A DNA stretch of 64,000 nt from Isochrysis galbana (Eukaryota > Haptophyta > Isochrysidales > Isochrysidaceae), in assembly GCA_018136815.1 (NCBI GenBank), contig CM030933.1:2115344-2179343 (forward strand), in the 5' to 3' direction. This document shows, piece by piece, positions 11,101 through 19,927 of the stretch (position 1 is its first letter; the number at the start of each line of letters is the position of its first letter). The position numbers were made by a program, and so were the translations under genes. A model generated the notes under the pieces. It saw only the letters and a list, made by a program, of their open reading frames with translations, had not been told where the DNA came from and ran no database searches.

Positions 11101-11171
11101 GGGATACTCCTCTTCCTCCCGTTCTCGATGCGCCGTCTTCGCGCACTCGATCCAGGCTCCATCCTCGTTGA
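4986..11171 (+). CDS. pol: Pol polyprotein (methyltransferase-like domain, protease, RT, RNase H, integrase, chromodomain)
   Basis: The frame opens at 4923 and its first ATG is 4986, giving about 2,061 residues that overlap gag by some 140-200 nt. In order: a segment at about 5160-5560 with the VENP, KATGLYL and RSRTYVGIA motifs, resembling phage-type DNA cytosine methyltransferases; a low-complexity linker; an aspartic protease (DTGA at 6804, LLLGNDFL near 7018); reverse transcriptase about 7870-8600 with YLDD at 8391; RNase H about 8860-9130; an HHCC zinc finger about 9790-9930; the integrase core about 9990-10,350 with the D, D and E residues visible (YCD, RTDAGSN, GFVERAQQ); and a chromodomain at 10,885-11,045 (VEKLL, EYLVKWRGY, TWEP). 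Known family roles are cDNA synthesis and chromatin-directed integration. No stop or frameshift interrupts it. Confidence 0.93.
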   Translation: MARETVLTTPSSVSHIFAFCVRLAAESVDRTSTFISFFARWSGLSLSRGPAGSPSFKPWRRTSRAVGPNATTALESAARVFLAMASADAPFVAVENPRMHAEASALVGGLRPRQFVQPWQHGTGHQKATGLYLTASLPPLQPSKIVEGRLSAMADLSPSPHRGALRSRTYVGIAGAMAAQWMPVLRRYARKAKASRSLDFTVDWAISQAAASLRERPSLCSTGFELAEPRTALARFMEGRGEAASSSHLTPPSGSLVSDSVVVIPDVGPVADASRLLHQEDSETNVSQDGTVAEVDCFTPWEWPMKDRSTTPGPPNTVKKRRSKWQVFDRDVISGVHRWRDVTPSIAQEIAEQAAAAEPSEPSILSRLGSQGINALSPSASFTAGDEGVAEPTGSVVAERPLENGDVGLDSGEDDTPETPEHRSMQALETKPSDAAEGEGTPRALYCDGATARGLSAAGFSELSKLPKTDLQKSLEKEWSRQMDQPRHPTDRRGLGYDGVPNPSSSAKASPYSSIPFVPQTVAAAIERVPHVDESSPSRPASNPTTPSPGAGTSLPVESIADTPPPLYPRHCLYVRDLVVCRADGDRAAQGFVLPDVALTVNSTLADTGAGPSVITTALLDRLPEDACVERVSDATVPNLHGPDGLPLITRGRASLVFSLSGRLFRHSFAVIEGNPMLLLGNDFLAAHSATISLDAASSEGSLRLRPASGDAEDSSRVLSECVVRVSTAPPPVADSGFVGAISMSPGQPLTVDFLERSTGTRETPGGSEGEAAADARQPLYTPLFESADEFAAKAPASTSSEYLLYTEQAVTIPAFHRATIWVRVPLALRDHSDCAMLVDRLPNREALDSSPLVMPTVVTPTDDHRIAVTIVHTGVNALTLPSLHPIASLQVRFKLHRGWTPTGSEGDGDPVTALSEEQRALLDSATIDPDRLLSDDQREEVRQLLARRIKAFALHPGAPNHTHVLEVELPLNPGAVPHRHAPSRVGRAGELIIEEEVAKMEAAGIIRKSNSAWASRVVLVSKKDGSVRFCVDYRDTNAKLRVEDSPLPLIVEAIDRLASGQGPLSSLFLCTLDLASGFWGIPIKESHKHITAFTTHRGKYEFNFLPFGIQSGPSYMCRLMDIVLGALAWEICMPYLDDVGIWSTGVGPSEEARAQASFEQMLHRLDLVLERLEWAGLTCKMSKCVFFATSTEYLGHVVSREGLKMDPKKVAAVADIDPSSINSLEAVRSFLGLCSYYRRFIRQFAAKAAPLTALTRKGCDVAKESQSEECRRAIQELKTAITSEPVLTPPRDDRPFIVKTDGASKLGIAGILSQLGDDNRERVVGYYARSLTSAERHWTVTEIELLAALESIRNWRPYLWGRRFKLVVDHSALRWLHTMKDQVAGGPASRLTRWALKLAEYRFDVEHKPGAVHQDADGLSRLASLEPEHEDEPLAGPASLAVREPGSESLAEHERSHPVAAITRSVATARGLQALDRSRRRASDSGPAIQSSYLAPGTPTSAEMKAALAEDPFVEPLLGSGETANHEPSGQGSPPPAAASGPVADDDSCSSPVAPAPVSAQQSKMFRRFVVHDGLVYYRTVPDSTDPDSLVLYVPPSLRSRYLFAYHDRSGHLGVSRMSGLLRTRVYWPGMSSDVASYVRECHECTLAKPLPRALASPSGLSVGTYPFDVVYCDVLALAPTHNFVPGVSGYDKLVVFIDSLTRWIEAEPSNGDPSSEVALDMFIRLIVTRYGVPRQLRTDAGSNLCSVLVSRILELTGTDLSSTEPYRHEGVGFVERAQQTLIRLMRASNEGGSHWVDHLPFLLLSLRASSGRVTSRSPASLIFGRELRLPAQLSDPKSVSPTALEAASADVRSYASRLNASLRLSWSSALEATLAAQAESARDATIKSQRPARFEPGDRVCMRLPGHANKLQFIYSGPYRVVEALSDTRYRLRDLENRLVKEEVHISNLRPYHTFVDEEPLADDEYIVEKLLDRRSHGDSTEYLVKWRGYSLREATWEPRSELLRRCSDLLDDYDRSVEETCPEDVESPEATSSSARDTPLPPVLDAPSSRTRSRLHPR

Positions 11172-11558
11172 TCCCATGTCTTGGGTAAGGGACCCGTCCC
11201 TCTAGGCTAGCCCCACGCCTCGGCTAGGGCTCCGAGTTCAAGTTTCCGTCCGAGCGAATCATGGAGGTGCTGAACGCGTGCTGCCTGCGCTCTACACCCG
11301 GCGCAACACCCGAGCAAAGCTCCTGTAAAAGGGAGAAGTGGGTGGGGCAGTGCGTACGAAAGAGGCCGCCGCGTTAAGCCGCCGATTTCGTGCTCGCTTT
11401 GGATCCAAAGGGTGTTCTTGTCTCCACGTTTCGCTCGCTATGTTCCGTTGCTTCTTGTTCCGATTCTGACCTCTGGTCAGCTCAGGTTCCAGGTTCCAGG
11501 TCTCTGTTTCCAGGTTCACCGCTCGACATCGGGAGACGTCTCGATCTTAGTCGGGGGG
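11172..11558 (+). other. 3' untranslated region and polypurine tract of the element
   Basis: This non-coding stretch lies between the pol stop and the 3' LTR. It ends with a CGACATCGGGAGACGTC motif followed by a TTAGTCGGGGGG purine tract, the expected plus-strand primer. The segment 11,295-11,410 has a clear relative at 26,515-26,630, upstream of another LTR. Confidence 0.8.
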
Positions 11559-12883
11559 TGTCGCATTCATCCTAGATGATGCGATTTCTAGGCTCTTATT
11601 TCCAGGTCCTTCGTCGTGCGGCCACACGGCGAAGCTCAGGTACATCTAGGTTGGTAGGGTTCGTCCCTAGCGATCTAGAATTCGAGTTCTTGTTTCGTTC
11701 CTTCTAGCCTGTCTGTCAGGTCTAGATTCCGGGTTTCCTCCTTTCGGGTAATCTTGACCCAAAGGAGCCAGTTCGCCTGTCACTCGCTGCGCGCTTGTCT
11801 CAGGCTCTCGAGTTACCTTGTGAAGGCTTGTTTAGCTTCTTGCAAGGCTTGTCGTTTCTTGTTGGGTTCCGGTTCTTTCTTGGGACCTGCTCACTTTCGT
11901 TGTCGTCCAGGCCTGTTCTTCGTAGGTTCTGCTTGGCCTGGTTAGGGTTTCGTTGCCTTCCCGCGTTCGGCGTTTGGCGTTGGCGTTCGGAAATTTCCTC
12001 TCACATTCCCTAGGTCCGCTACCCTTGGCTTGTAGGTCCTTGCTTCTTTCTTCTCGGTCAAGGTGTTTGGCGAGCAAGTCGGTTGCTCTATCCGCTCGAG
12101 ATTTGAGGTTTAATTTGCCATCTCCCCTTGGAGACCGGTGTAGGTTCGCTTCCTAGGTGAGGGAATCTTTCCCCTTGATGCAAGCTACATGCAAGCCTTG
12201 GCCCCTTTGGTGTTTCTTCCCCTTGGTTGCTACTCAGGGTTGTTCGTTAGAAGCGTCTAGAAGGTTCACGCTCAACGGCAAGATTTATTCGGTCGTGAAG
12301 ACATCTCGTTGCGATCTGTATCCAAAGTGATCGCCGTGGTCGCGCGACAGGACGCTCCCCTTCGGACTCTCCGCTACGTGGGAAGTTACAACGGAGACAC
12401 GCTCCGGCCGTCGCTGCGGAGTCTCTCTCTCTCTCTCGCTCTCTCTCTCCGTCTCTCGCGACGTGTTTGAGTTATCGGTGATTTGGGGTCGCGGTTGCTT
12501 GATAATTTGCTTTGTTTGGGTGAATGATTCCGGTGTGTTCGTGAGTCGGTGTATCCTGTTGTTCTCAGGCTCTTTGTCCGTCGTTGTTCGCTGCGTCGCT
12601 GCACTCTAGCAGCCTAGGCTCCCTCCCTGAGGGAAGAGTTCTTTGTAGGTCTAACAATCTCTTAAAACCCAACACACTAGGGCCGCTAGGAGCGCCTCGC
12701 CGCCCCACAGTCCTTCGTTCGCCGTTCGTTCCCTGTCCATACACCCGAATGGGGTTGCCCGACCCAGTCCAGAATTTCATTCACCCGACTCCCGGTGGGG
12801 AGGAGGGACAAAGCGCCGCGCTAGCCGCCGGTGCCGCTCGCGACGGAGTGGCCCAGAGCCCTCCGGCTCCGCTCGACTCGACA
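11559..12883 (+). repeat. 3' LTR
   Basis: This is the right copy of the 1,325-bp LTR. It repeats the 5' LTR including the first 45 codons of gag, which here run into the older inverted fragment and stop soon after. The target duplication GTTCC follows at 12,884-12,888. Confidence 0.95.
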
Positions 12884-13079
12884 GTTCCCTTCGATGACCG
12901 CGAACAAATGACGAAAGAGGCGACCGGACAAGGAGAAGACGAGGCTAGCCCGGCCCCTAGTGATGAGAGGAAGGCCGTCCGGCCCATGTAGGTTGGGGAC
13001 GGTAGCGTCCGATACGCTTTCGACGCAAGCGTCTTCAGGTAGTCGATCGAGAAGAGCAGTGGTGATTACTGACGGGCCC
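12884..13079 (-). pseudogene. older retroelement pol fragment (protease region), right half
   Basis: On the minus strand this corresponds to pol 6813-7008 of the intact element and includes the protease ITTALLDRLP and HGPDGLP segments. It continues directly from the left half at 1036-1220 once the intact element and one copy of the GTTCC duplication are removed. Similarity ends abruptly at a GGGCCC at 13,074-13,079. Confidence 0.9.
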
Positions 13080-13099
13080 AGGCAGGCAAGTGGGGGGGG

Positions 13100-13620
13100 G
13101 GCAGTGAATTTGCCTGTTGGGATGAGACCACGCCTGAAGGCCGAGGCTAGGCTTGTGGTGAAGCCACGCGTGCAAGCAGGTCGCCGCAATCGCAGGGCAC
13201 ACCTGAACCCAACCTTTCAGCGAGGCGATCACAGAGGCGTACGATGGCAACGAGGCGCCCTGCATGGAGTCGTCGCGCATCACCATGGGCAAGATGCCGT
13301 TCTCCTCTCTCCTCGTTCGTCCACACCCACTTCTGGGTGTGTCCGTTTTTCGCCGCCGTGCTGCCGTCCTTGAACGTCTTGAACGCCTCGTCGCCTGCCT
13401 CCAGCACTTGCCAAGTGCACTTGCTTCAGCAGCGCAACTTTGCGCTCGACTGTCCAGTCGAAGCGGCTGTTGCGCGCTTCTCTCTCCTGCGGAACGTGGC
13501 GAGTGAGGGGGCGTTGTGCGCGCGCTGCTGGGGCCCCATCATCCCCACCCCGCCACCCTTGCGACGCTCGGCCGGCGCCTTGGCTCGCGGTTGGCATGTG
13601 CCGCCGGGCTGCCCTCACCG
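13100..13620 (-). pseudogene. possible frameshifted coding remnant
   Basis: Three minus-strand frames in succession look protein-like. A segment with WTVERKVALLKQV (about 13,430) is followed in another frame by EAFKTFKDGSTAAK and KWVWTNEE (about 13,330-13,400), then in a third frame by ENGILPMVMRDD and PSYASVIASLKGWV (about 13,220-13,290). The first part vaguely recalls a Myb/SANT-like helix, as found in some transposon accessory proteins, but this is weak. It may be a decayed transposon or host gene; I cannot name it. Confidence 0.25.
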
Positions 13621-14391
13621 GCCTCGGCGCCATCGCTCTCTCGCTCTCCTCTCTCCTCTCTTCCACCGGCAGACAGTTGGAAGAGGCGCGCACTGGGCCT
13701 CTTCCAACTCTCCGGTTTAAGGAAGGATTGAGGATCGTGACTTCTTTGAACGAGCTCTTCGAACCTTCTTCCAACGTTGTTTCAACCCCGCAAAAACCCC
13801 CGGCTAGCTGACGATGAATTCAGGTGTCCTACGACGCTATAAGTTCTAACGAGTGGACTGTTGGACCACCCTGCAGGCGCGTGTTCCTCCGAGACCTGTA
13901 CCCCCGCCGCTTCCTTCGGCCGATGGCTGTTTGAATTCTTCCTTTCGGGTCGACGAGGGTCTCTCTTCCACAAAAACTCACTGCTCACCAGATCACACCC
14001 CGCCCCGTCCCTGCGAGGGTACTCGTACCCAACTTCAATCGTCATTTTGAGATCTAGACTAGCTATTTCATAGGGTATCCCGCTGTTGTGCCCTCCAGGG
14101 CAAGACGAAGATCGAGAATAAAGAGTGTAGAGAGCAAAGGAAGTGGGGTCGTGACGCCTGGGTACTTTGGTCCGAGGTGAGAAGAAAGTAAACTGAGGAC
14201 CAAGAGAGAGAGGGACAAGAGAGAGGAGAGAGAAGCGGCCCACCGTGGTGACCCCGGCGCGCCGCTCTCTCGCCTCTCTCCGCCCACTCCTCTCCGCGGA
14301 GCTCCTTTCCTCTCTCTCTCCACGCCCGTCTCGTCGACGAGCCCGGGGGCCTGCCATCCGACGTTCGATCGCAGTCCTCTCTCCTCCTGCG

Positions 14392-15470
14392 ATGTCGGCC
14401 TACTCAGTGCCAAAGACTGCCACCTCGTTTGACTTTGTTGAGTGCATGGGCGGGCGGGACCGGTACATCGAGAGGATGCTCTGCCATCACCGGAAGCTGG
14501 GCAAGATACAGCCCACGATGAAGATGGAAGGTCCCGTCGCTGCCTTCGACGGTGGGAGACGGAGAACACCAAGACCAGCAAACCTAAAATCAGAGGCTTG
14601 GAGGCGTGCACACGGCCCAGAGTTTGCTGAGGTGCGTGAAGCCCAAAGACGCGCGGAAAAGGTGAAGGCCGCGGTGGACAACAAATGGAAGCCCGGGTCA
14701 GCGCCATCCGATGTGGCACGCCGCATATCTCGCAATCGCCGTCTTGCCGCTACTGAGCGTTTCACGAAAGAGGAACACCAGAAGCGGCGCGAGCATATGA
14801 TGCGGCGCATCGCCAGCCAGGATTCTTTGACAGAACGCAAAAAGAATCCCCACGACTGGCGCATCAACCCACCTCTTCGCATGAGAAAAGCGAGATCAAT
14901 GGCCCCAGATGAGCTCTGGAAGGAGGAAGCGGAGAGGCGCGCTTTCCGTCTCTCACCTCGTCCTGCAAGTGCACGGCCAAGGCGCCTTGCCCCGGAAGCT
15001 CAGTCCTCTGCGACAACCTACCGCCGCCCGTCGTCGGCAACGCCTTCTTCGCGACCGGCATCTGCCCCACGCGTGGGCGTGCCTCCGCGCCCTGCTTCCG
15101 CCCGCGAAACCCCGCGCTTTTCCCGTGTCGGACGTGCGTCATCGAGTCGGACAAGCGACATCCATGGTGTGCGAGGTGTGGAATTGAATCCACGAGACGA
15201 TTTTCTTGCTCTTCGTGAGACGCTCCTGCAAGAGATCGTGCGCCGTCGCTTGTACAAGGAACATGATCTGCGCCGCTTTTTGCTGCAGGTGTGACATGAT
15301 GGATGCCTAGATAGATACTCACATTGGTCTTTGCACAACAACTGCGCAGTCTCATCTCACGTGAACCATTTGCATGGCCACTCGCGCAGGTTTCGCGGGA
15401 TAATGTGCACCTTGATCAAACCCAGTTGCAGGCTGTGCTATCCGACGTGCGTGCTGCTTTCTTCCTTTAG
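14392..15470 (+). CDS. hypothetical basic protein, two exons
   Basis: Exons 14,392-15,288 and 15,390-15,470 are joined in phase 0 across a 101-nt GT-AG intron (CTGCAG|GTGTGA to GCGCAG|GTTTCG), giving 325 residues. Without splicing, the frame stops two codons after the exon boundary. The start is the ATG followed by TCGGCC; an upstream in-frame stretch lacks a better ATG context. The protein is basic and Arg-rich, with a Pro/Ala/Ser/Arg tract (PRPASA-type words) around residues 185-260. It ends in a helical segment (LRETLLQEIVRRRLY, DLRRFLLQ, then VSRDNVHLD and LSDVRAAFF), a style common in flagellar/centriolar proteins. That link is an impression, not a match, and I do not recognise the family. 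Confidence 0.7.
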
Positions 15471-16795
15471 AACATACCTGCAGCAGCCTGCAGGTGCTTG
15501 CTCCGCAGGTGCTTGCTCCTGCAAGTGCTCGTTCAGACCAATGGGATCTTCCCTTGCGGACATTTCAATCTACTAGTAGGCTTAGTCGGCCCATGGGGAT
15601 GAACGTGGAGGTCCACGAATCGAATGCAGTCGATCGGGGCTGTGTAAATTGTATGAATCTCAGGAGACAGGCCGAATGTCATGAAGGCAAGGAATGTGTC
15701 GCTTCTACTCGGTGTCGTCAGGCCATGCCGCTGCTTATTTCTTGTATGATGTGAGCTCATGAGGCAGCCCCTTTGGCTTTCACGCTCAATCAATGAGCAC
15801 CAACACCACAACACCGCCCCGCCCCCCTGGTAATATTTGGCGCAGCTTGTTCATACCCGCACCGTCATTTTTGTTCAGTATGGCTCACTGAGATGTGCAC
15901 GCGACACGAGCCACCGCTTTTTTTGTGAGAGCTTGACGACCGCTACCCGATGCGCTTTTGCGGAATGCAGAAAAGCAAATGACAAATACGGCCTAATGTC
16001 TAACGTTAAAATTTTGAAAGAATACGTGCTACGTGTGCGGCGCGAGGCAGTGCGCTCATGCTCATGCTACTCCTTACTACCCACCATCCTGACCTCAACT
16101 AATCTTATGATTGGTCGCCATGGACCATGGAGGGAGGCCTCGCCCCCCCCCCTCACTCTCTCGAGCGCGCCTCCCCTCAATGGGGGGCGCGAGGTCACCA
16201 ACCACCACCCCCTCTGCGCTGCCCCTTGGCATGCAGGGGGGACTCATCCAAACTGCCCAGACTCTCCCAGAGAGTCGGGCACAGATCGCACGCCCTGGCC
16301 CGCGTTGGCCAGCTTGTCGCTCTGACCAACCACTCCTCCCCCTTGGCCCCCCTGATCAGGAGCCCCTAGCCAGCTCCAGTCGACCTATCAGGGGCGGCGC
16401 GAGAGCCAGCGAGGGAGAGGCAGGAGGGGCCAAGGCCATGCCCCAGCCTCGCCTGCTCCGTGAGCTGTGCTCCCAGACCCCCTGCAGGCCACCTGGGGAC
16501 CTGAAGGGTGGTCGCAGCGGGTATTAGGGTAGTACTACTATTTACTAATAAGATTTACTACTACTACTATCTATTATCTACGTATACTTGTGTTTGGCGG
16601 CACTGGCTCTACTCGGTATAGCTCTATTTTCCTCCCGAAACAAATCATGCATACGTTTCAAGCTTGCTTAAAGCTTGGAGCAAGTCTTGGGTCGGTGCGC
16701 CCTGTGCGTTACTACACATTTGCGCATGTGCCACCAGCGGAGCCCACACGGAAAGCTCCAAGTCCAAGTCGGCGAAACAAAGAAAGCGACAAGCA
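15471..16795. other. intergenic region
   Basis: Several open frames on the plus strand (for example 15,837-16,325 and 16,111-16,527) have no recognisable domains and lie in low-complexity, C-rich DNA around 16,130-16,450. The segment 16,530-16,580 is an imperfect TACTAC/ATTA microsatellite. It probably contains the 3' ends of the two convergent neighbours. I see no gene. Confidence 0.5.
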
Positions 16796-18705
16796 TCATG
16801 CACGCGCGTAGTGGTTGACACGGTAGAGAAGTGCATGTCCCTTGTCGTTCCCAAAGCTTAAGTAGCCGCTATTCGGCGAAAAAGCTGCACACTGCACGTA
16901 ATGAAGAGGCGTCTTAGAGGTAGGCCAATTGGCAAAAACCCGGCGGCGGTCCACATGCGCGATGCGCAATGAATTCTTGACATACTTTGACGAGAAGGCC
17001 AACATCTCTGAGGTTGAGTTGAAAGCGAGCTGAGTGATAGCCGTGCGTATCTGCAAAAGAGTCAGTCGAGGGGGGAATCGATTTGTCAGAAACGCCGGTT
17101 TGCAGGCGCCTCATGGAGGTGTAGTTAGCACAACAACGTAGATACAATCGTGTCATTTGGTCAGAACTAAGAGCATTTCGCTTATCGCAAGGTGATTCTC
17201 GGAAGCCTCAGAGGCGCGTGCGCAGTGGTAAGGCTGAGCAAGGCACACATTAAGAAACTCTTTGATCGGAGACGGATCGGAGCTGCTTAGGACGCTGGCA
17301 GTTTCATAAAGATTGACAGCGCCCGAATCCGAACCCACAGCCAAGCGATTGCTCGAGGGCGACACTGCCAGCCGTGTGCAACGAACTCCGCCTTGATCGC
17401 GCCAAGTGTGGACGCAGCAGCGGCGGGCCACGTCCCATACCTGAACGGAGCCGGAAGCGCCGGCAGCGAACAGGAGGCCGCCATCGGCAGTGAATGCAGC
17501 AGATTGGCATCCACCATATTTTACTGTTGCTTGAGATGCATGCAAAGTGCCGATGAGCTGCTTGGTCTTTGCTGAAAGCAGCAAAAGTGCTCCGGACTCA
17601 CTGATCATGCACAGGTTCTTCCCGTCGGGTGATGGGAGTAGCTCGCGGAACCCAGCCTCCTCGCGGCCGATGACTCCGGGGAGCATCACGGCACGGCCAG
17701 CATGCATGTCGAACGCAGCCCACTGCCGGCTGCGGCCACATGCGAGAACGTGTGCACCATCAGCACTAAAAACAGCTGATTGCACCGGCAGCCGGGGCAA
17801 ATGCACTGATTGAATGAGAGTATTTCTCTGCCCATCAATGCGAAAGAGTCTGACTGTCTTGTCGAAACCAGACGTCAGGGCAAGCTGTGCGTTCGGGTGC
17901 CAGTCAACGGTTGAGACCGATGACGAACTAATTCCCGCCGCATTGAGGTCGGTGGTCCGCTTCACCGAAAGCTCTTTGGCTGGAAGTGAAGTGGAAGCAC
18001 ACAATATGCTGGATGACCCGTGACGCAACTGTGCCTCCACCTTGCGTTCCAGAGTGGCGTCTGAGTCGTCTGAGTCGTCGGAGTCTAAATCGTCTGGGTC
18101 GACAGCCCTGATAGTGTCCTCATCCCGAGACCGTTGCTTTTTGGACTTGCGTTTCTTTGGCAAGGCTGCCCACGAGGTTGAAGGCTGGGTGGCTTCGAAC
18201 TGAGCGCGTAGGCGAGCCTCATATTCCTCCCCTGCCAGTCGGTGTTCTGTCCTGTCACGCCGCAGCTTCCTCATCCGCGATGCACCAGCCATCACATCGA
18301 CGGTCAGGCCCAGGTCATCGTCGTCCTGCCAAGCTGGCAGCATGGCTGGCGGTGCGCCGTCGTCCACATTGCTCTCAGACTCCTCGTCATCTTGATGGAC
18401 GCGCCCGTCCTCATCCCCCCCCCCTCCTCCGCCTCTGCGCCCTCTTCCTCCTCTGCGCCCTCCTCCTCCTCCCCTCCGTCGCTCTCCAGCAGCTCTCCGG
18501 GTTGGGCAATGGCTCTGACCTCCTCGTCCGATTCTCCCTCGCCCGCGTCCTCGATGTCGAGCTGTGCGGCGTCGCTGAAGAGGAGCTCGGCGAGCGCCTT
18601 CTCGCGCTCAACCAACGATTTCTTTGCCCGCTTGCGCGTCCGCCGCCTCTTCCCCTCGGCGGCGGCCGGCGTGGGCTCAGGCCGCGTGTCAATGACGAAG
18701 TCCAT
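16796..18705 (-). CDS. UTP18: U3 snoRNA-associated protein 18 (UTP18), WD-repeat protein
   Basis: This is a component of the SSU processome UTPB complex, acting in 18S rRNA maturation in the nucleolus. The last exon, 16,796-17,050, carries the family C-terminus (ITQLAFN, VFANWPT, AAFSPNSGYLSFGNDKG, LYRVNHY). A 198-nt GT-AG intron (17,051-17,248) separates it in phase 0 from the main exon, 17,249-18,705, which holds the WD propeller (VDWHPNAQLALTSGFDKTVR) and an acidic/basic N-terminus starting MDFVIDTRPE. The main exon is not fully open: reading passes out of frame at a G10 run (C10 at 18,415-18,424 on the plus strand). One extra G would restore the frame, make the exon a multiple of three (1,458 nt) and give about 570 residues, close to the usual 550-600. 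This is probably a sequencing or assembly indel, but a real mutation is possible. Confidence 0.9.
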
Positions 18706-19138
18706 CGCCCGCCTCGTGCCGAGAGGCGCAAGGGCGTGGCGCGCGGGGGCGGGGGGGGGGGGGGGGGCAGGGGAGGAGGAAGCGTTGTCTTGTAGAAAGG
18801 CTCGCGCCCATAGAAGGGATTTCTTGTCGAGCTGCGCCAGGGGGCGCAGTGTATGATATACTCTCTCTACTCCTACGAGTACTCTACTCTGCTCTTGCCT
18901 TCGAGAAATATGAGAACAAGGGAACGGGAACTACTTCACATTAGAGAGTGAGGACGGCGACCGTCCGTATGAGACTTGGGAGGCATTCGTTTGAACCTCG
19001 TCCTGGAGCACGAGTGAAGCGTTCCTTGTATCCGTCTGCTCTCGTTCCGAGCAAGGGCTTTCCGCAAGTACGCACCAGCAACCTGCCACGGGTGACTCAA
19101 ACTGAGAAATTTGCAGCGCCTCCTCTGCAGCAAGGACG
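18706..19138. promoter_or_regulatory. shared upstream region of UTP18 and the EB1-like gene
   Basis: These 433 bp separate two divergently transcribed genes. A G17 homopolymer at 18,751-18,767 lies 46 bp upstream of the UTP18 start, and a TATGATATACTCTCTC AT-rich patch lies at about 18,850. No defined promoter motif can be assigned. Confidence 0.4.
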
Positions 19139-19927
19139 ATGCCGCCGTCGCGGAAAGATCTCGCTGCATGGGCCACTGAGCTCTCAGGCGAGTCGGTGAC
19201 AGCACAACTAAAGGAGCTATCGACTGGGGTGGTGCTCTGTCGGATTCTCGAGGCGGGGCGCCCGGGCTCGATCGAAACACGTAAGCTCATGACTTCCACC
19301 AGGTCAGAGGCCGATGCAGTCGTCAACCTAAAGCTCTTCATGGCCGGCCTCGAAAAGTTGGATCCGACAGGATCCATGGCTGCCCAGTGCGAAGTGGAGA
19401 ATGTAGCCAAGGGACAACCTCAAGCAACGCTGCGTCTCATGCAGCTGGTGTATTCCTTCTTGAATGCTGGGTCGGACGTCAACACCGACGCCGTGACAGG
19501 TCATGGTGGGGTGCTCGCGCCGGTAGACGGCAATATGAAAGCTGCGTCCCGCCATGGAGCAAGGAAGCAGATGGGAAAGACCACCGCACGAAAGGGAAAG
19601 CGGCCGATCGGCGACGACGCGGACGAGGAAGCGCCTCCTCCAACTCCCAACACTCTGAGTAATACCACAGTCATGATCGACTTTGCTACAACGTTGGATC
19701 CTGCAATCCAGGCACAGCAGGAGGCAGCCAAACGGCGACAGGAGGCTGTGCAAGCATTGATGGAAGAGCGCGACTTTTACCTCAACAAATTGAGGATGAT
19801 CGAAGGTACTGTGATGGAGGCTTCTTCGAGGCAAGAAGGTTGTCCCACTGCTACTCGTGTGTTGAATATACTGCATTGCCATGAAGACGAGTTGGGGGCT
19901 CTGAACCCTGTAATCTATTGCGATTGA
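19139..19927 (+). CDS. EB1-family microtubule plus-end-binding protein
   Basis: A 262-residue protein with the EB1 layout. The N-terminal calponin-homology domain (residues about 4-108) shows RKDLAAWATEL, LSTGVVLCRILE, a VNLKLFMAGLEKLD helix and VENVAKGQPQATLRLMQLVY. A basic, Pro-rich linker follows (residues about 120-175). The C-terminal coiled coil and EB-homology motif (residues about 195-255) show ERDFYLNKLRMIE and LNILHCHEDE. EB proteins track growing microtubule ends and recruit partners in spindles and at flagellar bases. The length is typical for the family. The gene is intronless, starts at an ATG in CAAGGACGATGCCG context and is head-to-head with UTP18. The protein ends shortly after the EB-homology motif without the acidic EEY/F tail of animal EBs. 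The fold assignment is strong. Confidence 0.9.
   Translation: MPPSRKDLAAWATELSGESVTAQLKELSTGVVLCRILEAGRPGSIETRKLMTSTRSEADAVVNLKLFMAGLEKLDPTGSMAAQCEVENVAKGQPQATLRLMQLVYSFLNAGSDVNTDAVTGHGGVLAPVDGNMKAASRHGARKQMGKTTARKGKRPIGDDADEEAPPPTPNTLSNTTVMIDFATTLDPAIQAQQEAAKRRQEAVQALMEERDFYLNKLRMIEGTVMEASSRQEGCPTATRVLNILHCHEDELGALNPVIYCD

Larger units (their letters stand above)
1221..12883 (+). mobile_element. full-length Ty3/gypsy LTR retrotransposon (chromovirus type)
   Basis: This is a complete element of 11,663 bp. It begins with TGTCG and ends with CGACA, carries 1,325-bp LTRs in direct orientation (offset 10,338 bp throughout) and is flanked by a 5-bp duplication GTTCC at 1216-1220 and 12,884-12,888. 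A G6 polypurine tract at 11,553-11,558 directly precedes the 3' LTR. Two long open frames lie inside: gag, then pol in the +1 frame with protease, reverse transcriptase, RNase H, integrase and a terminal chromodomain. That order (integrase after RNase H) and the chromodomain identify a Ty3/gypsy chromovirus. No TGG-type tRNA primer site is visible just after the 5' LTR, so priming may be atypical. Both frames are unbroken, so the copy could be recent. Confidence 0.95.

Noticed and set aside
14063-14719. Minus-strand 218-codon frame over the 5' end of the two-exon gene
   Set aside because: Antisense to a spliced gene with phase-correct exons; low-complexity Ser/Leu-rich.
15837-16527. Plus-strand frames of 138-162 codons
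   Set aside because: Lie in C-rich low-complexity DNA with no domain or splice support.
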